Assembly (NCBI RefSeq): GCF_029688865.1
Contig: NZ_JARUKV010000002.1
Coordinates: forward strand, 1-64,000
Direction of reading: 5' to 3'
Source: Natronococcus sp. A-GB7
GTDB taxonomy: Archaea > Halobacteriota > Halobacteria > Halobacteriales > Natrialbaceae
DNA: 64,000 nt
This document shows positions 42,073 through 51,752 of the stretch, piece after piece. The notes beneath the pieces were generated by a model. The model made no database searches. It saw nothing but the letters and a program-made list of their open reading frames with translations, and was not told the origin of the DNA. The position numbers were made by a program, and so were the translations under genes. Every line of letters starts with the position of its first letter. Within the stretch, counting starts at the first letter, position 1.

Positions 42073-42942
42073 TCAGTAACAGACGCTCTCGACGCGCTCG
42101 TCGTACAGCCTCGAGAGACGATCCGTCACCGGGCCGCCGCCGAGATCGACCCCGTCGAGCGAGGCGATCGGACGCAGCTCCCAGGTGCGGTTCGTGAGGA
42201 AGGCCTCGTCGGCCTCGAGGACCTCCGCCAGTCCGTAGCTCGCCTCCTCGACCGGGAGGCCCGCCTCTCGAGCCAGTTCGAGGACCGTCTTTCGGGTGAT
42301 GCCGGGCAGGACGTCGCCGTCCGTCGTGGGGGTACAGACCGTTCCGTCGCGGACGAAAAACAGGTTGCTCGTCGCGCCCTCGGCGACGTGTCCCTCGAGA
42401 TCCGAGAGCAGCGCCTCGTCGGCCTCGCCCTCGAGTTCCGTTCGCGCGAGGATCCCGTTGAGGTAGTTGTGGGTCTTCGCACGCGAGGGAAGCGCCGCGT
42501 CGGGAATTCGCCTGGTCTCGACGCTGCGGACCGTCGCGGGTCCGTCCCAGACCGGGTCGCCCTCGAGGCCGCCCCGGGGGAGGGGGTTGGCGTAGACGAC
42601 GACCGTGGGATCGACCTCGGGCTGAGGGGTGAGCTTCCCCGGCTGGACGCCACGGGAGATCGACAGCCGGACGTAGGCATCCGCGAGGTCGTTGGCCGCG
42701 AGCGTGTCGTCGATCCGATTCCGGAGTTCGCTCCCCGAAAGGTCGTGCTCGAGGGAGAGGGCGTCGCAGGTCCCCTCGAGTCGCTCGTGGTGGGCCGCCC
42801 AGTCGAGGACGGTTCCGCCGTAGGCCCGCAGGGTCTCGAAGGCGGCGTCACCGTAGCGAAACCCCCGGTCGTCGACGCTGACGGTCGCCTCCGCAGCGGG
42901 GACGAGTTCGCCGTCGACGTGGTAGACCCGATCGTCGCTCAT
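42073..42942 (-). CDS. pabC: Class IV PLP aminotransferase, aminodeoxychorismate-lyase-like
   Basis: The 289-residue protein has the class IV fold: VDDRGFRYGDAAFETLRAYGG, a PLP-binding Lys in LPSRAKTHNYLNGI, EGATSNLFFV and LPGITRKTVLELA. Its place as the last gene of an overlapping pabB-pabA-pabC operon (ATGA overlap with pabA) supports 4-amino-4-deoxychorismate lyase, releasing p-aminobenzoate and pyruvate. A branched-chain aminotransferase role cannot be excluded by sequence alone. Confidence 0.87.
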   Translation of the reverse strand: MSDDRVYHVDGELVPAAEATVSVDDRGFRYGDAAFETLRAYGGTVLDWAAHHERLEGTCDALSLEHDLSGSELRNRIDDTLAANDLADAYVRLSISRGVQPGKLTPQPEVDPTVVVYANPLPRGGLEGDPVWDGPATVRSVETRRIPDAALPSRAKTHNYLNGILARTELEGEADEALLSDLEGHVAEGATSNLFFVRDGTVCTPTTDGDVLPGITRKTVLELAREAGLPVEEASYGLAEVLEADEAFLTNRTWELRPIASLDGVDLGGGPVTDRLSRLYDERVESVCY

Positions 42943-43679
42943 CGCTCGCCCCGCGAGTCGGATCGTTCGTGGTCGGCGGCGAACCGACAGAAGTTCTCGA
43001 CCATCCGCTTGCCGACCGACAGCGAGATCTCGCCGTCGGCGTCCTCCTCGGGGTCGCGGGTGAGGATGCTCTCGGGGTGAAACTGCACGCCCAGATGGGG
43101 TTTCTCCCGGTGGCGAACCGCCATCAGGACGCCCCGCTCGTCGGCGGTCCGGGCCGTCTCCTCGAGGCTGTCGGGCAGGTCCTCGCGTTCGACCGCAAGC
43201 GAGTGGTATCGGCCGACCTGGAACCGCTCGGGGAGCCCGTCGAACAGCCCCGAACCGTCGTGGGAGATCCGCGAGGGCTTGCCGTGGACGACGTGGGGCG
43301 CGTGGACGACCGGTGCGCCCTCGGCCGCACACAGCGCCTGGTGGCCCAGACAGACTCCGAGGATGGGGTACTCGGTCTCGGCGAACAGCGGGATCGAGAT
43401 CCCGGCCTCCTGGGGGGTTCCAGGGCCCGGCGAGACGACGATCCCCGTGGGATCCAGCTCGCGGACGCCCTCGAGGTCGATCCCGTCGTTCCGCCTGACC
43501 GCGACATCGTCGGCGACCTCGCCGACGTACTGGACGAGGTTGTACGCGAAGGAGTCGTAGTTATCGATGACCAGCAACCGTTTGCTGCGCTCACTCGCTG
43601 ACGCTCGTTCGCTGGCAAAACGTTGATGAAAACCCTGCCCCCCTCCCTCCGGTCGGTCGTTGGGCCGCTCGTCACTCAT
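42939..43679 (-). CDS. pabA: Glutamine amidotransferase of aminodeoxychorismate/anthranilate synthase
   Basis: This 246-residue class I amidotransferase supplies ammonia to its PabB partner. Seen: [26 protein letters not shown], catalytic Cys in GVCLGHQAL, and His/Glu in GVQFHPES. The usual protein starts near [11 protein letters not shown]; here about 35 extra N-terminal residues precede it (rich in Gly, Ser, Glu, Arg), coded by a repeat-like sequence containing GCGAACGAGCG and GCGAGTGAGC. The ATG at 43679 overlaps the pabB stop (ATGAGTGA). Confidence 0.93.
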   Translation of the reverse strand: MSDERPNDRPEGGGQGFHQRFASERASASERSKRLLVIDNYDSFAYNLVQYVGEVADDVAVRRNDGIDLEGVRELDPTGIVVSPGPGTPQEAGISIPLFAETEYPILGVCLGHQALCAAEGAPVVHAPHVVHGKPSRISHDGSGLFDGLPERFQVGRYHSLAVEREDLPDSLEETARTADERGVLMAVRHREKPHLGVQFHPESILTRDPEEDADGEISLSVGKRMVENFCRFAADHERSDSRGER

Positions 43680-45303
43680 CGTCCTCACCTCCGGTACCCT
43701 CGAGGCCCATTCCGGCCCGTTCCCCGAGCGCGTCGTCGATGGCGTTGATCAGCGCCCGCCCCTTGTCGAGGGTCTCGTCGTACTCGCTGTCTGGATCCGA
43801 GTCGTGGACGATCCCCGCCCCCACGCGAAGGTGGTACTCCTCGGCGTGGCGAACGAGCGTTCGGATGACGATGTTCAACGTCGCCCGACCGTCGAAGCCG
43901 AAGATCCCGACGCTGCCGGTGTACGGACCTCGACGGGTCGCCTCGAGTTCGTCGATGATCTCCATCGTCCGTGGTTTGGGCGCGCCCGTGATCGTCCCGC
44001 CGGGAAACGTGGCCGCGACGGCGTCGGCGAGTGTCGCGTCCGAACGCAGTCGGCCGGTGACGTTCGAGACGAGGTGCATCACCTCCGAGTAGCGGTCGAT
44101 CCGTCGGTACTCCTCGACGTCGACGCTACCGTACTCGCTGACCTTCCCGAGGTCGTTTCGCTCGAGGTCGACGAGCATCGCGTGTTCGGCGCGTTCCTTC
44201 TCGTCGGCCAGCAGGTCGGCCTCGAGCTCGACGTCCTCCTCCGGGGTCGCTCCCCGGGGACGGGTGCCAGCGATCGGCTCCGTGCGGACGAACTCGCCGT
44301 CGCGCTCTCGCGGACGGCGAGACGGCGGGGCCGCCTCGCTCGAGGTGGTTCCACCGCCTCGCCGTCCGCTCGCCGACTCCGGGGGGCGTTGCCCCCCGCA
44401 CTCGAGCAGGAGTTCCGGACTCGCGCTCACCAGGTCGGCGCTGCGGAACTCGAGCAGCCCCGAGTACGGCGCCGGATTCACCCGACGGAGGGCATCGTAG
44501 GCCGCGACGGGGTGGACCGCGGCGGGCGCGACCAGCCGCTGGGAGATGTTCGCCTGGAAGGTGTCGCCGTCCCGGACGTACTCCTTGACCCGCCGAACGC
44601 GGTCGGCGAAGGCCTCGCGGCCGCAGTCGCTCTCGAAGGTCGCCTCGGCGGTTTCGACCGGCGGCTCGCCGACCGCGGGATCACCGTCGAGACACGCCCG
44701 GGCGAGCTCGAGCGCCCGCTTTCGACCCCGATCGTAGGCGTCCGCGAGGTCGTCTCCGGGCTCGACGCGCGGGCAGGCCGCGATCCGGAGTTCAGTCCGA
44801 TCGTCGTCGGCCGTCGGCTCCTCCCAGGCTGCCAGCCGATCGTAGACGCCGACCTCGAGTTGGGGCAGCCCGCGGTCGTCGACCGCCGATTCGGGCAGCT
44901 CCTCGAGCTCGCGGACGATGTCGTAAGAGAGCCAGCCAACGGCGCCGCAGGGGTAGGGAACCTCGCAGTCCCCGCGAACCAGCTCCTCGCCGTCGAGCAG
45001 TCCCTCGAGTGCCGAAAGCGTCGGCGACTCGCCGCTTCGGTTCCGCGCGACCGCGTCCGGACCGACGGTGAGCCCGTCGACCGGGTCGGTGCCGAAGTAC
45101 CCCCAGCCGGGCTGGCCGCCGGTGGTCTCGAGGTAGACGCCGCCGTCGCCGTCGCGGGCGCGACGGTAGGCGAGAAAGGGATCGGGGACGGAGAGACGAA
45201 CGGTAACCGGAACGCGGACGGCGCCCGTTCCGTCGCCGTCGACTCCGTCGCGGGCGGCGGCGCGAAACGAGTCGGCCGTCGTGACGACGCGCGGATCGCT
45301 CAT
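43672..45303 (-). CDS. pabB: Chorismate-binding synthase component I (PabB/TrpE family)
   Basis: The 543-residue protein has the chorismate-binding domain: [63 protein letters not shown]. The operon with pabA and pabC favours aminodeoxychorismate synthase, yet the active-site motif is PIAGT, as in anthranilate synthase, rather than PIKGT of many PabB enzymes. An in-frame insertion of about 32 codons lies between LLLEC and DGEFVRTEP and is palindromic at DNA level. A weak TATA-like GATTAG is 28 bases upstream. Confidence 0.92.
   Translation of the reverse strand: MSDPRVVTTADSFRAAARDGVDGDGTGAVRVPVTVRLSVPDPFLAYRRARDGDGGVYLETTGGQPGWGYFGTDPVDGLTVGPDAVARNRSGESPTLSALEGLLDGEELVRGDCEVPYPCGAVGWLSYDIVRELEELPESAVDDRGLPQLEVGVYDRLAAWEEPTADDDRTELRIAACPRVEPGDDLADAYDRGRKRALELARACLDGDPAVGEPPVETAEATFESDCGREAFADRVRRVKEYVRDGDTFQANISQRLVAPAAVHPVAAYDALRRVNPAPYSGLLEFRSADLVSASPELLLECGGQRPPESASGRRGGGTTSSEAAPPSRRPRERDGEFVRTEPIAGTRPRGATPEEDVELEADLLADEKERAEHAMLVDLERNDLGKVSEYGSVDVEEYRRIDRYSEVMHLVSNVTGRLRSDATLADAVAATFPGGTITGAPKPRTMEIIDELEATRRGPYTGSVGIFGFDGRATLNIVIRTLVRHAEEYHLRVGAGIVHDSDPDSEYDETLDKGRALINAIDDALGERAGMGLEGTGGEDDE
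44310..44397. repeat. Palindromic in-frame insertion inside pabB
   Basis: Within pabB three hairpins occur: a long pair 44310-44325 with 44354-44369 (16-base arms, one mismatch), a small GGTGG-TT-CCACC at 44344-44355, and a perfect GGGGGGC/GCCCCCC at 44381-44397. The encoded insert is Gly, Arg, Ser and Pro-rich, is absent from typical TrpE/PabB proteins between LLLE and the PIAGT segment, and keeps the frame. Confidence 0.75.
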
Positions 45304-45354
45304 ACCCTCGCGGAGGGCCGTGACCCTAATCAGTGTACGGTTCTCCTGACGCGG

Positions 45355-46146
45355 CTACCGGACCTTCGCTCGGTCGATCCAGCCCTGGATGCGCTTCTCG
45401 GAGATGTCGGTCTCGGACTCGAGGCGGGCGGCGTCGGCGTCGGCGAGTTCGGCGACGGTCTCGACGCCGGCGTCGGCCAGTCGGTCCGCGTACGCCGGAC
45501 CGATCCCCTTGACGACGTCGACGGGTTCGTCCGGAACCGCCGGCGTCTCGTCGTCGGACTCCGTCTCGGGCTCGGGCTCGGGCTCGGCCTCGGTCGCCGC
45601 CTCCGGTTCGTCGGCGTCACTCTCGACCGACGTCGGTTCATCCGGCGTCTCGGCCTCCGACTCGACCTCGGCTGCGGCGTCGGGGCCGCTCGAATCCGCG
45701 GCCGGTTCGGATTCGAGTTCGGGTTCCGCCGACTCCTCGAGACCGTCGGATTCGGCCGATTCGATCAGGTCGTCCGGCTCCTCGGCCTCGGTTTCGGGTT
45801 CGGCTTCGGTCTCGCTTTCGGGTTCGGCCTCGAGCTCCGAGTCGTCGCCCACGACCTCCTCGTCGCGAACGCCCGTCTCACCGGGCGCTTTCGATTCGGT
45901 CGGCGTCGCGTCCGACTGCGTCGGTCCCGTCGCCTCGGCGGGCTCCGCCGCGGTGTGCGGTGTGTCGTTCGCCTCGGTCATCGACCCCGTCGAGGCCGAA
46001 GCCGTCGTTTCGGCGGCCGCCGACTCCTCGTCGGGATCGGCGCCGCGCTCTCGTTCGACCGTGACCCCGACGTCCCGAGCGTCCCCACGCTCCGAGCTAG
46101 AGTCGTCGAACCCCAGCAGCGACTTCAGCTTTTGGAGGATTGCCAT
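45355..46146 (-). CDS. Acidic protein with C-terminal helix-hairpin-helix domain
   Basis: The 263-residue protein begins MAILQKLKSLLGFDD, continues as a very long Glu/Asp/Ala/Pro/Thr-rich disordered region, and ends in a HhH domain PVDVVKGIGPAYADRLADAGVETVAELA...ISEKRIQGWIDRAK, similar to the tail of archaeal ribosomal- and DNA-linked HhH proteins. It likely binds nucleic acid or a protein partner. A CACTTAAATT box at 46171-46180 lies 28 bases upstream (leaderless). It is the gene before pabB, 51 bases away. Confidence 0.85.
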   Translation of the reverse strand: MAILQKLKSLLGFDDSSSERGDARDVGVTVERERGADPDEESAAAETTASASTGSMTEANDTPHTAAEPAEATGPTQSDATPTESKAPGETGVRDEEVVGDDSELEAEPESETEAEPETEAEEPDDLIESAESDGLEESAEPELESEPAADSSGPDAAAEVESEAETPDEPTSVESDADEPEAATEAEPEPEPETESDDETPAVPDEPVDVVKGIGPAYADRLADAGVETVAELADADAARLESETDISEKRIQGWIDRAKVR

Positions 46147-46222
46147 TAGCTGGATATAGTTAACTCGCACCACTTAAATTCGCCTGATGAACGCGGTGAA
46201 CGACGGCGTCGCCGATCGGCGT

Positions 46223-47029
46223 CTACAGCCTCGAGCGCAGCGCCTCGTTCATGGCCTCGACGGGCGCCTCCCGGTCCGTCCACAGCTCGAGCGCCTCGAC
46301 GCCCTGGTAGAGCAGCATCCAGGCGCCGTCGACCGTCGTCGCGCCGACCGACGCCGCGTCCCGCAGGAGTCGCGTCTCGAGCGGGCGATACACCGCGTCG
46401 AGCACCGCCAGCTCCCCGTGGAGCGCTTCGGCCGGCACCGGCGTCGCGTCCTCCTCCATCCCGACGTTGGTCGCGTTGACGAGCACGTCGGCGTCGGCGA
46501 GGACCCCTTCGAGATCCTCGAGCCCCTGACCAGCGGCGCCAGGGACCTCCTCGGCGAGGGTGTGGGCCTTCGAGGCGGTTCGATTGGCGATCGTCACCGA
46601 CGCGTCGGCGTCGGCGAGCCCGAACGCGATCGCCCGCCCGGCGCCGCCGGCGCCGACGACGACCGCACTCGCGTCCTCGAGCGCGACGTCGTGATCCCGG
46701 AGCGCGCGAAGCGCGCCGACGGCGTCGGTGTTGTGGCCGGTGGGCTCGTCACCGGAGAAGTCGATCGTGTTCACCGCGCCGATTCGAGTCGCCAGCTCGT
46801 CGGCCGCGACGAGATCGAGAGCCTCCTGCTTGAACGGGATCGTCACGTTCAGCCCGCAGACACCGAGCGCGTCGGCGCCCCGGATCGCCGCCTCGAGCTC
46901 GTCGGGGGCGGGTTCGAAGGTGACGTAGCGGGCGTCGATAGCGAGCTCGTCGTAGGCCGCCTCGTGCATCGGCGGTGACAGCGAGTGTCCGACGGGGTTA
47001 CCGACCAGTCCGAAGACGTCCATCGCCAT
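46223..47029 (-). CDS. aroE: Shikimate dehydrogenase
   Basis: AroE reduces 3-dehydroshikimate to shikimate with NADPH in the cytoplasm. The 268-residue protein has [31 protein letters not shown] (catalytic Lys), [26 protein letters not shown], the NADP-type NRTASKA and VNATNVGM. The ATG at 47029 is chosen because the family starts here; a second ATG is two codons later. Its product feeds chorismate, the substrate of the nearby pab operon. Confidence 0.96.
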   Translation of the reverse strand: MAMDVFGLVGNPVGHSLSPPMHEAAYDELAIDARYVTFEPAPDELEAAIRGADALGVCGLNVTIPFKQEALDLVAADELATRIGAVNTIDFSGDEPTGHNTDAVGALRALRDHDVALEDASAVVVGAGGAGRAIAFGLADADASVTIANRTASKAHTLAEEVPGAAGQGLEDLEGVLADADVLVNATNVGMEEDATPVPAEALHGELAVLDAVYRPLETRLLRDAASVGATTVDGAWMLLYQGVEALELWTDREAPVEAMNEALRSRL

Positions 47030-47076
47030 AGCCGGTACTCGCCGCCGGGAGGGTATAACCGGTGGGGATTCGGCAG

Positions 47077-48656
47077 TTACTCCTCGGCCGGCTGGAGGGG
47101 AAACGAGAACGTGGTTCCCTCGCCGAGTTCGGAGTCGACTCGGATCTCCCCGCCGTGGCGCTCGACGATCCGCTCGCAGATCGCGAGCCCGAGGCCGGTT
47201 CCCTCGTACTCCTCGGAGCCGTGGAGGCGCTGGAAGATCTCGAAGATCCGCTCCTGGTCCTCGGGATCGATCCCGATCCCCTCGTCGCCGACCCACACAA
47301 CCCACTCGCCGTCCCTTCGCTCGGCCCCGACGTCGATCCGCGGCGGCTCGTCGCCGGAGTACGCGACCGCGTTCGAGAGGAGGTTCTGGAACAGCTGCCG
47401 GAGCTGCCCGCGGTCGCCCCGGACGCGCGGTAGCGACTCCGTCGTGACCGCGGCGTCGTGTCCGTCGTGACCGCGGCGTCGTGTTCCTCGAGCTGCAGGT
47501 GGATGTCCTCGAGAACCTCGTCGAGCTCGACCGGCTCGAGCGGCTCGCCGCGGGTCTCGATACGCGAGTACGTGAGCAGTCCGTCGATCATCTCGCGCAT
47601 CCGCTCGGCGCCGTCGACCGCGTACGCGAGGAACTCCTCGCCGTCCTCGTCGAGCCGATCGCCGTACCGATCCTCGATCAGTCCGAGGTAGCTCGTGACC
47701 ATCCGGAGGGGTTCCTGCAGGTCGTGGGAGACGGCGTAGGCGAACCCCTCGAGGCGGTCGTTCGACTCCTCGAGCTCGCGCTCCCGACGCCTGCGCTCGA
47801 GTTCGTAGCTCACCCAGTTTCCGAGCAGTTCGACGAACGTTCGGTCCCACTCCGAGAACGAGTCGGGACGGGCTTCCGTATCGTAGAAACAGAAGCTACC
47901 GTACACCTCGCCGTCGACGAACACGGGCGTCCCGAGGTAGCAGGCGACCCCCCACTCCGCGTTCCCCGCTCGGTCGGCCAGCTCCGGCGCGTCGGTCCGT
48001 ACGTCGCCGAGCACGAGCGTCCGCTCGGTGTCGACGACCCGTTCGCAGTTCGTTGCTTGGAGCGGCATCGTTTTGCCCGCCTCGAGGTCGGCGTCCTCCG
48101 GGGCGAGGACGTGCTCGAAAACGTACTCGCCGGCTCCCTCGTGAACCCGCGACAGCGTCGCGTAGTCGGTCCCGATCACGTCGCTGACGGTGGTCAGAAG
48201 GTCGTCGACCTGCTCCCGAAACGTCCGGTCGGGATCCGCGACGATCTCGTAGGCGCGACGCAGCGCGCGTTCGCGCTTCCGGAGTTCGGCTCCCTCGTCG
48301 CCGGCCGCTTCCTCTCGGTCAGCGTCGCGGCAGTAGACGGAAGCTCCGCTTTCCGACGGGTAGACGCGAACGTCGACCCAGCCGCCGAACGGTCGGGAAA
48401 GCGTCTCGAGAGTGACGGGCTCCGTCGTCTCGATCGCCCGTTCGCAGGCCCGTCGAAACGCCGGATCGAACGCCTGCTCCCAGGCCCGGGTTCCGAGCAG
48501 TTCCGGCTCCGGCTCCCGAAACGCGTCCGCGGCCCGCTCGTTGAGATACGAGAGCCGCAACCTCTCGTCGAGCGTGAAGACGGCGTCGCTGACCCGGTCG
48601 TGAACGTCGGCTGCGGAGTCGGCAGCGAACGTCGCCGACTCCGAGTGGTCGCTCAT
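47077..48656 (-). pseudogene. Sensor histidine kinase broken by a 23-bp tandem duplication
   Basis: Frame one encodes a PAS-like region (about residues 15-105), a GAF domain (about 135-285), and a HisKA region with H311 in AYAVSHDLQEPLR. It then runs out of frame after HDAAVTT. The second frame resumes with [16 protein letters not shown]-box [14 protein letters not shown]1 DEGIGIDP and G2 GTGLGLAI to the stop at 47077. Removing one copy of the 23-base direct repeat (47438-47483) restores one continuous 518-residue kinase. The unshifted frame would end at 46998 with a scrambled tail lacking the ATP-binding domain. It is a pseudogene, an assembly or sequencing error, or a reversible switch. Confidence 0.88.
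47438..47483. repeat. Perfect 23-bp tandem duplication in the histidine kinase
   Basis: TCCGTCGTGACCGCGGCGTC plus GTG occurs twice in a row at 47438-47460 and 47461-47483. Because 23 is not a multiple of three, the extra copy shifts the reading frame of the kinase between its HisKA and ATPase domains. Confidence 0.95.
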
Positions 48657-48748
48657 CTGTCGTGATCGTTTGTTGTCGATACGTAATAGCTTCTCGCTAC
48701 TCGCAGACTCCGCGTCGCTTATACGCCGGTCTCGAGTATCCGGGCCAT

Positions 48749-49693
48749 ATGCTCTCGGAGACCGCCGTCTCGGTTCTCCTGTTGGCGGCCGGAATCGTCG
48801 CGCTGTACGCCGGCGCGGAGCTGCTGGTCGCCGGTGCCGGCCGCCTCGCGCTCGGGATCGGCCTCCGGGCGGCGACCGTCGGCGTGACGGTGATCGCGTT
48901 CGCGACGACCGCCCCCGAGCTGTTCGTCGCGACGATCGGGGCCCTCGACGTCTCGACCGACATCGGGCTGGGCGCGGTCGTCGGCTCGAACATCGCCAAC
49001 GTCGGGCTGGTGCTCGGCGTCGCCGCGCTCATCAGGCCGCTGTCGGTCAGCGAGACCGTGATGAAACGCCACGTCCCCTTCATGGTGTTCGCGGCGCTAC
49101 TGTTGGTCGCCTTCGGGTCGAACGGCCGGATCGGCCGACTCGAGGGAGCGATCTTCCTGCTGGTGCTCGCGGGGTTCACCGCCTACCTGCTGTACTACGT
49201 CAACGCCGACCCGATGCCGGCCGAGGAGAAACCCGAGGCCAGCGACGGGGTCTCCGGTCGGGACCTCGCGCTCGTCGGCGGCGGGCTGCTCGCGCTCGTC
49301 GTCGGCTCGCGGTGGCTCGTCGCCGGCGGCACCGACCTGCTGCTCGAGCTGGGCTTCTCCGAGCTGTTCGTCGGCCTCACCGTACTGGCACTCGGGACGT
49401 CGCTCCCCGAACTTGCTGCCTCGGCCGTCGGGGCCGTCCGCGGCGAAACCGGGTTCGCGATCGGCAACGTCGTCGGCTCGAACATCTACAACGTGCTCGC
49501 GGTGCTCGGCATCGTCGCGCTGATCACGCCCATCGAGATCGCCTCGAGCACGCTCCGGTTCGAACTTCCGATACTGGTCGGCTTCACCGTCGTGCTGGTC
49601 GCGATGATGGGGTACGGACGGCGGCTCTCGCGGCTCGACGGCGCCGTTCTCCTCGTCGGCTACGCCGGCTTCCTCTACCTGCTCGTTCCCTAA
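48749..49693 (+). CDS. Sodium/calcium exchanger family membrane protein (CaCA, YrbG-type)
   Basis: The 314-residue protein has about ten membrane helices and the two inverted alpha repeats: TAPELFVATIGA with GSNIANVGLVLG in the first half, and TSLPELAASAVGA with GSNIYNVLAVLG in the second. Conserved Glu and Asn residues in these repeats bind the ions. It extrudes calcium in exchange for sodium or potassium. The ATG at 48749 is supported by TTATAC at 48719-48724, 28 bases before. Confidence 0.92.
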   Translation: MLSETAVSVLLLAAGIVALYAGAELLVAGAGRLALGIGLRAATVGVTVIAFATTAPELFVATIGALDVSTDIGLGAVVGSNIANVGLVLGVAALIRPLSVSETVMKRHVPFMVFAALLLVAFGSNGRIGRLEGAIFLLVLAGFTAYLLYYVNADPMPAEEKPEASDGVSGRDLALVGGGLLALVVGSRWLVAGGTDLLLELGFSELFVGLTVLALGTSLPELAASAVGAVRGETGFAIGNVVGSNIYNVLAVLGIVALITPIEIASSTLRFELPILVGFTVVLVAMMGYGRRLSRLDGAVLLVGYAGFLYLLVP

Positions 49694-49747
49694 GTTGCCC
49701 AAAGAATTTGGGAGTGGACTTTACGGGATACCCGTTGTACAAAACGT

Positions 49748-50215
49748 ATGAGCGAATCGAAAGAAATCACGTACGTCGGGAAGGCCTGTGCGTACATCAC
49801 CCGGGAGACGGGCGAGTTGCTCGTCTTCGAAGGGCCGGGACATGAGGGCCTACAGATTCCGAAGGGCACCCTCGAGGGCGACGAGTCCCCTCGAGAGGGG
49901 GTGTTCCGCGAGGTACGCGAGGAGAGCGGTCTCGCGACGCTGCAGGGAACCGAACACCTTACGACCGACATCTGGGTTCGACGCCAGTCTCCGCCGAAGT
50001 GTTACGTCCGCCACTTCTTCCACGCGACCGTCCACGAACCCCGCGACCGCTGGACCCACACGGTTCGGGACGGCGGCGACGAGCACGGCTCGGAGTTCGA
50101 GTTCCGATGGATCGAGCCGACGACCGATCGAGCGTTCGCGCTCGATCTCGACGACTACGTCGGCCTGCTGCCGTCCGCGACGGTCGGCCAGAGCCGACAG
50201 GTCGCCTCCGACTGA
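49748..50215 (+). CDS. Nudix hydrolase
   Basis: This 155-residue protein carries a complete Nudix box, GTLEGDESPREGVFREVREESGL, with catalytic Glu residues in REVREESG, preceded by LQIPKG. It hydrolyses a nucleoside diphosphate derivative; the substrate is not clear. CTTTACG at 49716-49722 lies about 28 bases upstream. It is one of three Nudix genes in the window. Confidence 0.88.
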   Translation: MSESKEITYVGKACAYITRETGELLVFEGPGHEGLQIPKGTLEGDESPREGVFREVREESGLATLQGTEHLTTDIWVRRQSPPKCYVRHFFHATVHEPRDRWTHTVRDGGDEHGSEFEFRWIEPTTDRAFALDLDDYVGLLPSATVGQSRQVASD

Positions 50216-50275
50216 GTTCCTTCTCTACGGATCGAAAGCGGAGCGTATTCGAGGCCCCGCCCCCGAGGACTCGAC

Positions 50276-51595
50276 GTGATCGCAATCGTCGAGAGCCGCG
50301 CCGATCGTGCCTCCGTCCACGTCTGCGAGCAGCTTCGCTCGCTGGCCGACTGGACCGAACGCGAGGACCCCGACCGTCCCGCGGCCGACGGCGGCGGCAC
50401 CTACTACCGACTCGAGGACGCCGAGTTGCGCTCGTTCGACGATCTGCACCTCGACCTCGAGCGCCCCGCCGAGGTCTTCGACTGCGACCCCGAGCTGCTG
50501 GTCTTTGCCTCCCGTCACTCCGGCGACACCGGCGCCCTGCTGACGGGCCACTTCACCGGGAACTTCGGCTCGGCGGAGTTCGGCGGCGAGGACGACGCCC
50601 TCGCCGAGGCCTGCCCGAACGCCCTCGCCCGACTGCTCGCGGCCTTCGAGGCGTACGCCCCCGAGGGGTACGACGTCGGCATGGAGTGTACCCACCACGG
50701 GCCGAGCGACGTCGGCTGTCCCTCGCTGTTCGCGGAGCTCGGAAGCGACGACGAGCAGTGGGACGACCCCGACGGCGCCGCGGCCGTCGCGCGTGGGATC
50801 CTCGAGCTCCGCGGGGTCGACGCCCACCGCGACAGGCAGGTCGTCGGCTTCGGGGGCAACCACTATGCGCCCCGCTTCCAGCGGGTCGTCGAGGAGACCG
50901 AGTGGGCGGTCGGCCACATCGCTGCCGACTGGGCCCTCGAGTCGATGGGCCACCCCGAAAACCACCGGAACGTGATCGAACGAGCCTTCGAGACGAGCGG
51001 CGCCGAGCTGGCGGTGCTCGACGGCGAGTGGCCCGTCCTCAAGGAGCTCCTGTCCGAGCTCGGTCACCGGATCGTCGGCGAAACCTGGCTGCGCGCGGTC
51101 GGCGACCGCCCGCTCGAACTGGTCGAGAGCGTCGAGTCCGAGGTCGGCCGCGTCGAGGACGGGATTCGATTCGGCGACCCTCGGGAGGAGTCGTTCGCCG
51201 TCCGCGAGCTACCAGCCGACTTGCTCGAGACCGCCCAGGGGATCGACCCCGACCGGGTTCGGGAGCTGGTCGAACGCCACGCGGTGGCCTTCGAGACCGA
51301 GAACGCCGGCAGCCGGGTCGGAAGCCGCGTCGCCCTCCCCGACTCCGGGGCGAAACGGGAGCTTATCGAGGCCGTGGCCGACGTCCTCGAGACGAAGTTC
51401 GAGCGTGTCGCGGTCGAAGACGGCGCCGTCGTCGCGGAGGAGCTGGCGTTCGACCCCGAACTCGCCCGGACGCTCGGCGTCCCCGAGGGGCCGGCGTTCG
51501 GCGCACTCTCGGACGGGGAGGCGGTGACCGTCGACGGCGAACGGATCGACCCCGAGGTCGTCCACCGCGAGCGCACCCACCGGTACGAGTTCTGA
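50276..51595 (+). CDS. dtdA: D-aminoacyl-tRNA deacylase (archaeal DtdA/DTD2)
   Basis: The enzyme removes D-amino acids from mischarged tRNA. The 439-residue protein starts MIAIVESRADRASVHV, with FASRHSGDTGALLTGH, MECTHHGPSD and VGFGGNHYAPRF, all hallmarks of archaeal DtdA. The C-terminal 150 residues form the extra domain seen in several archaeal homologues. The GTG at 50276 fits the conserved N-terminus. Confidence 0.93.
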   Translation: MIAIVESRADRASVHVCEQLRSLADWTEREDPDRPAADGGGTYYRLEDAELRSFDDLHLDLERPAEVFDCDPELLVFASRHSGDTGALLTGHFTGNFGSAEFGGEDDALAEACPNALARLLAAFEAYAPEGYDVGMECTHHGPSDVGCPSLFAELGSDDEQWDDPDGAAAVARGILELRGVDAHRDRQVVGFGGNHYAPRFQRVVEETEWAVGHIAADWALESMGHPENHRNVIERAFETSGAELAVLDGEWPVLKELLSELGHRIVGETWLRAVGDRPLELVESVESEVGRVEDGIRFGDPREESFAVRELPADLLETAQGIDPDRVRELVERHAVAFETENAGSRVGSRVALPDSGAKRELIEAVADVLETKFERVAVEDGAVVAEELAFDPELARTLGVPEGPAFGALSDGEAVTVDGERIDPEVVHRERTHRYEF

Positions 51596-51752
51596 CCGGT
51601 CGGGTCGGGGAGGGAAGTCCCCGGTTGTCCCGCCGTGGGTTGCGGTCGATCGGTTCTCGACTCCCGACACGTAACTGCGCCTTATCCCGCCTCCGGGCGT
51701 CTGACGTGTAGGGGAAAGGTAATTATGCTCCATCTACTACTGGCTCCCAGGA

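Noticed and set aside
43660-46149. 829-codon + strand open frame opposite pabB and the HhH protein
   Set aside because: It is antisense to well-conserved proteins and contains no domain; high GC leaves few stop codons on the opposite strand.
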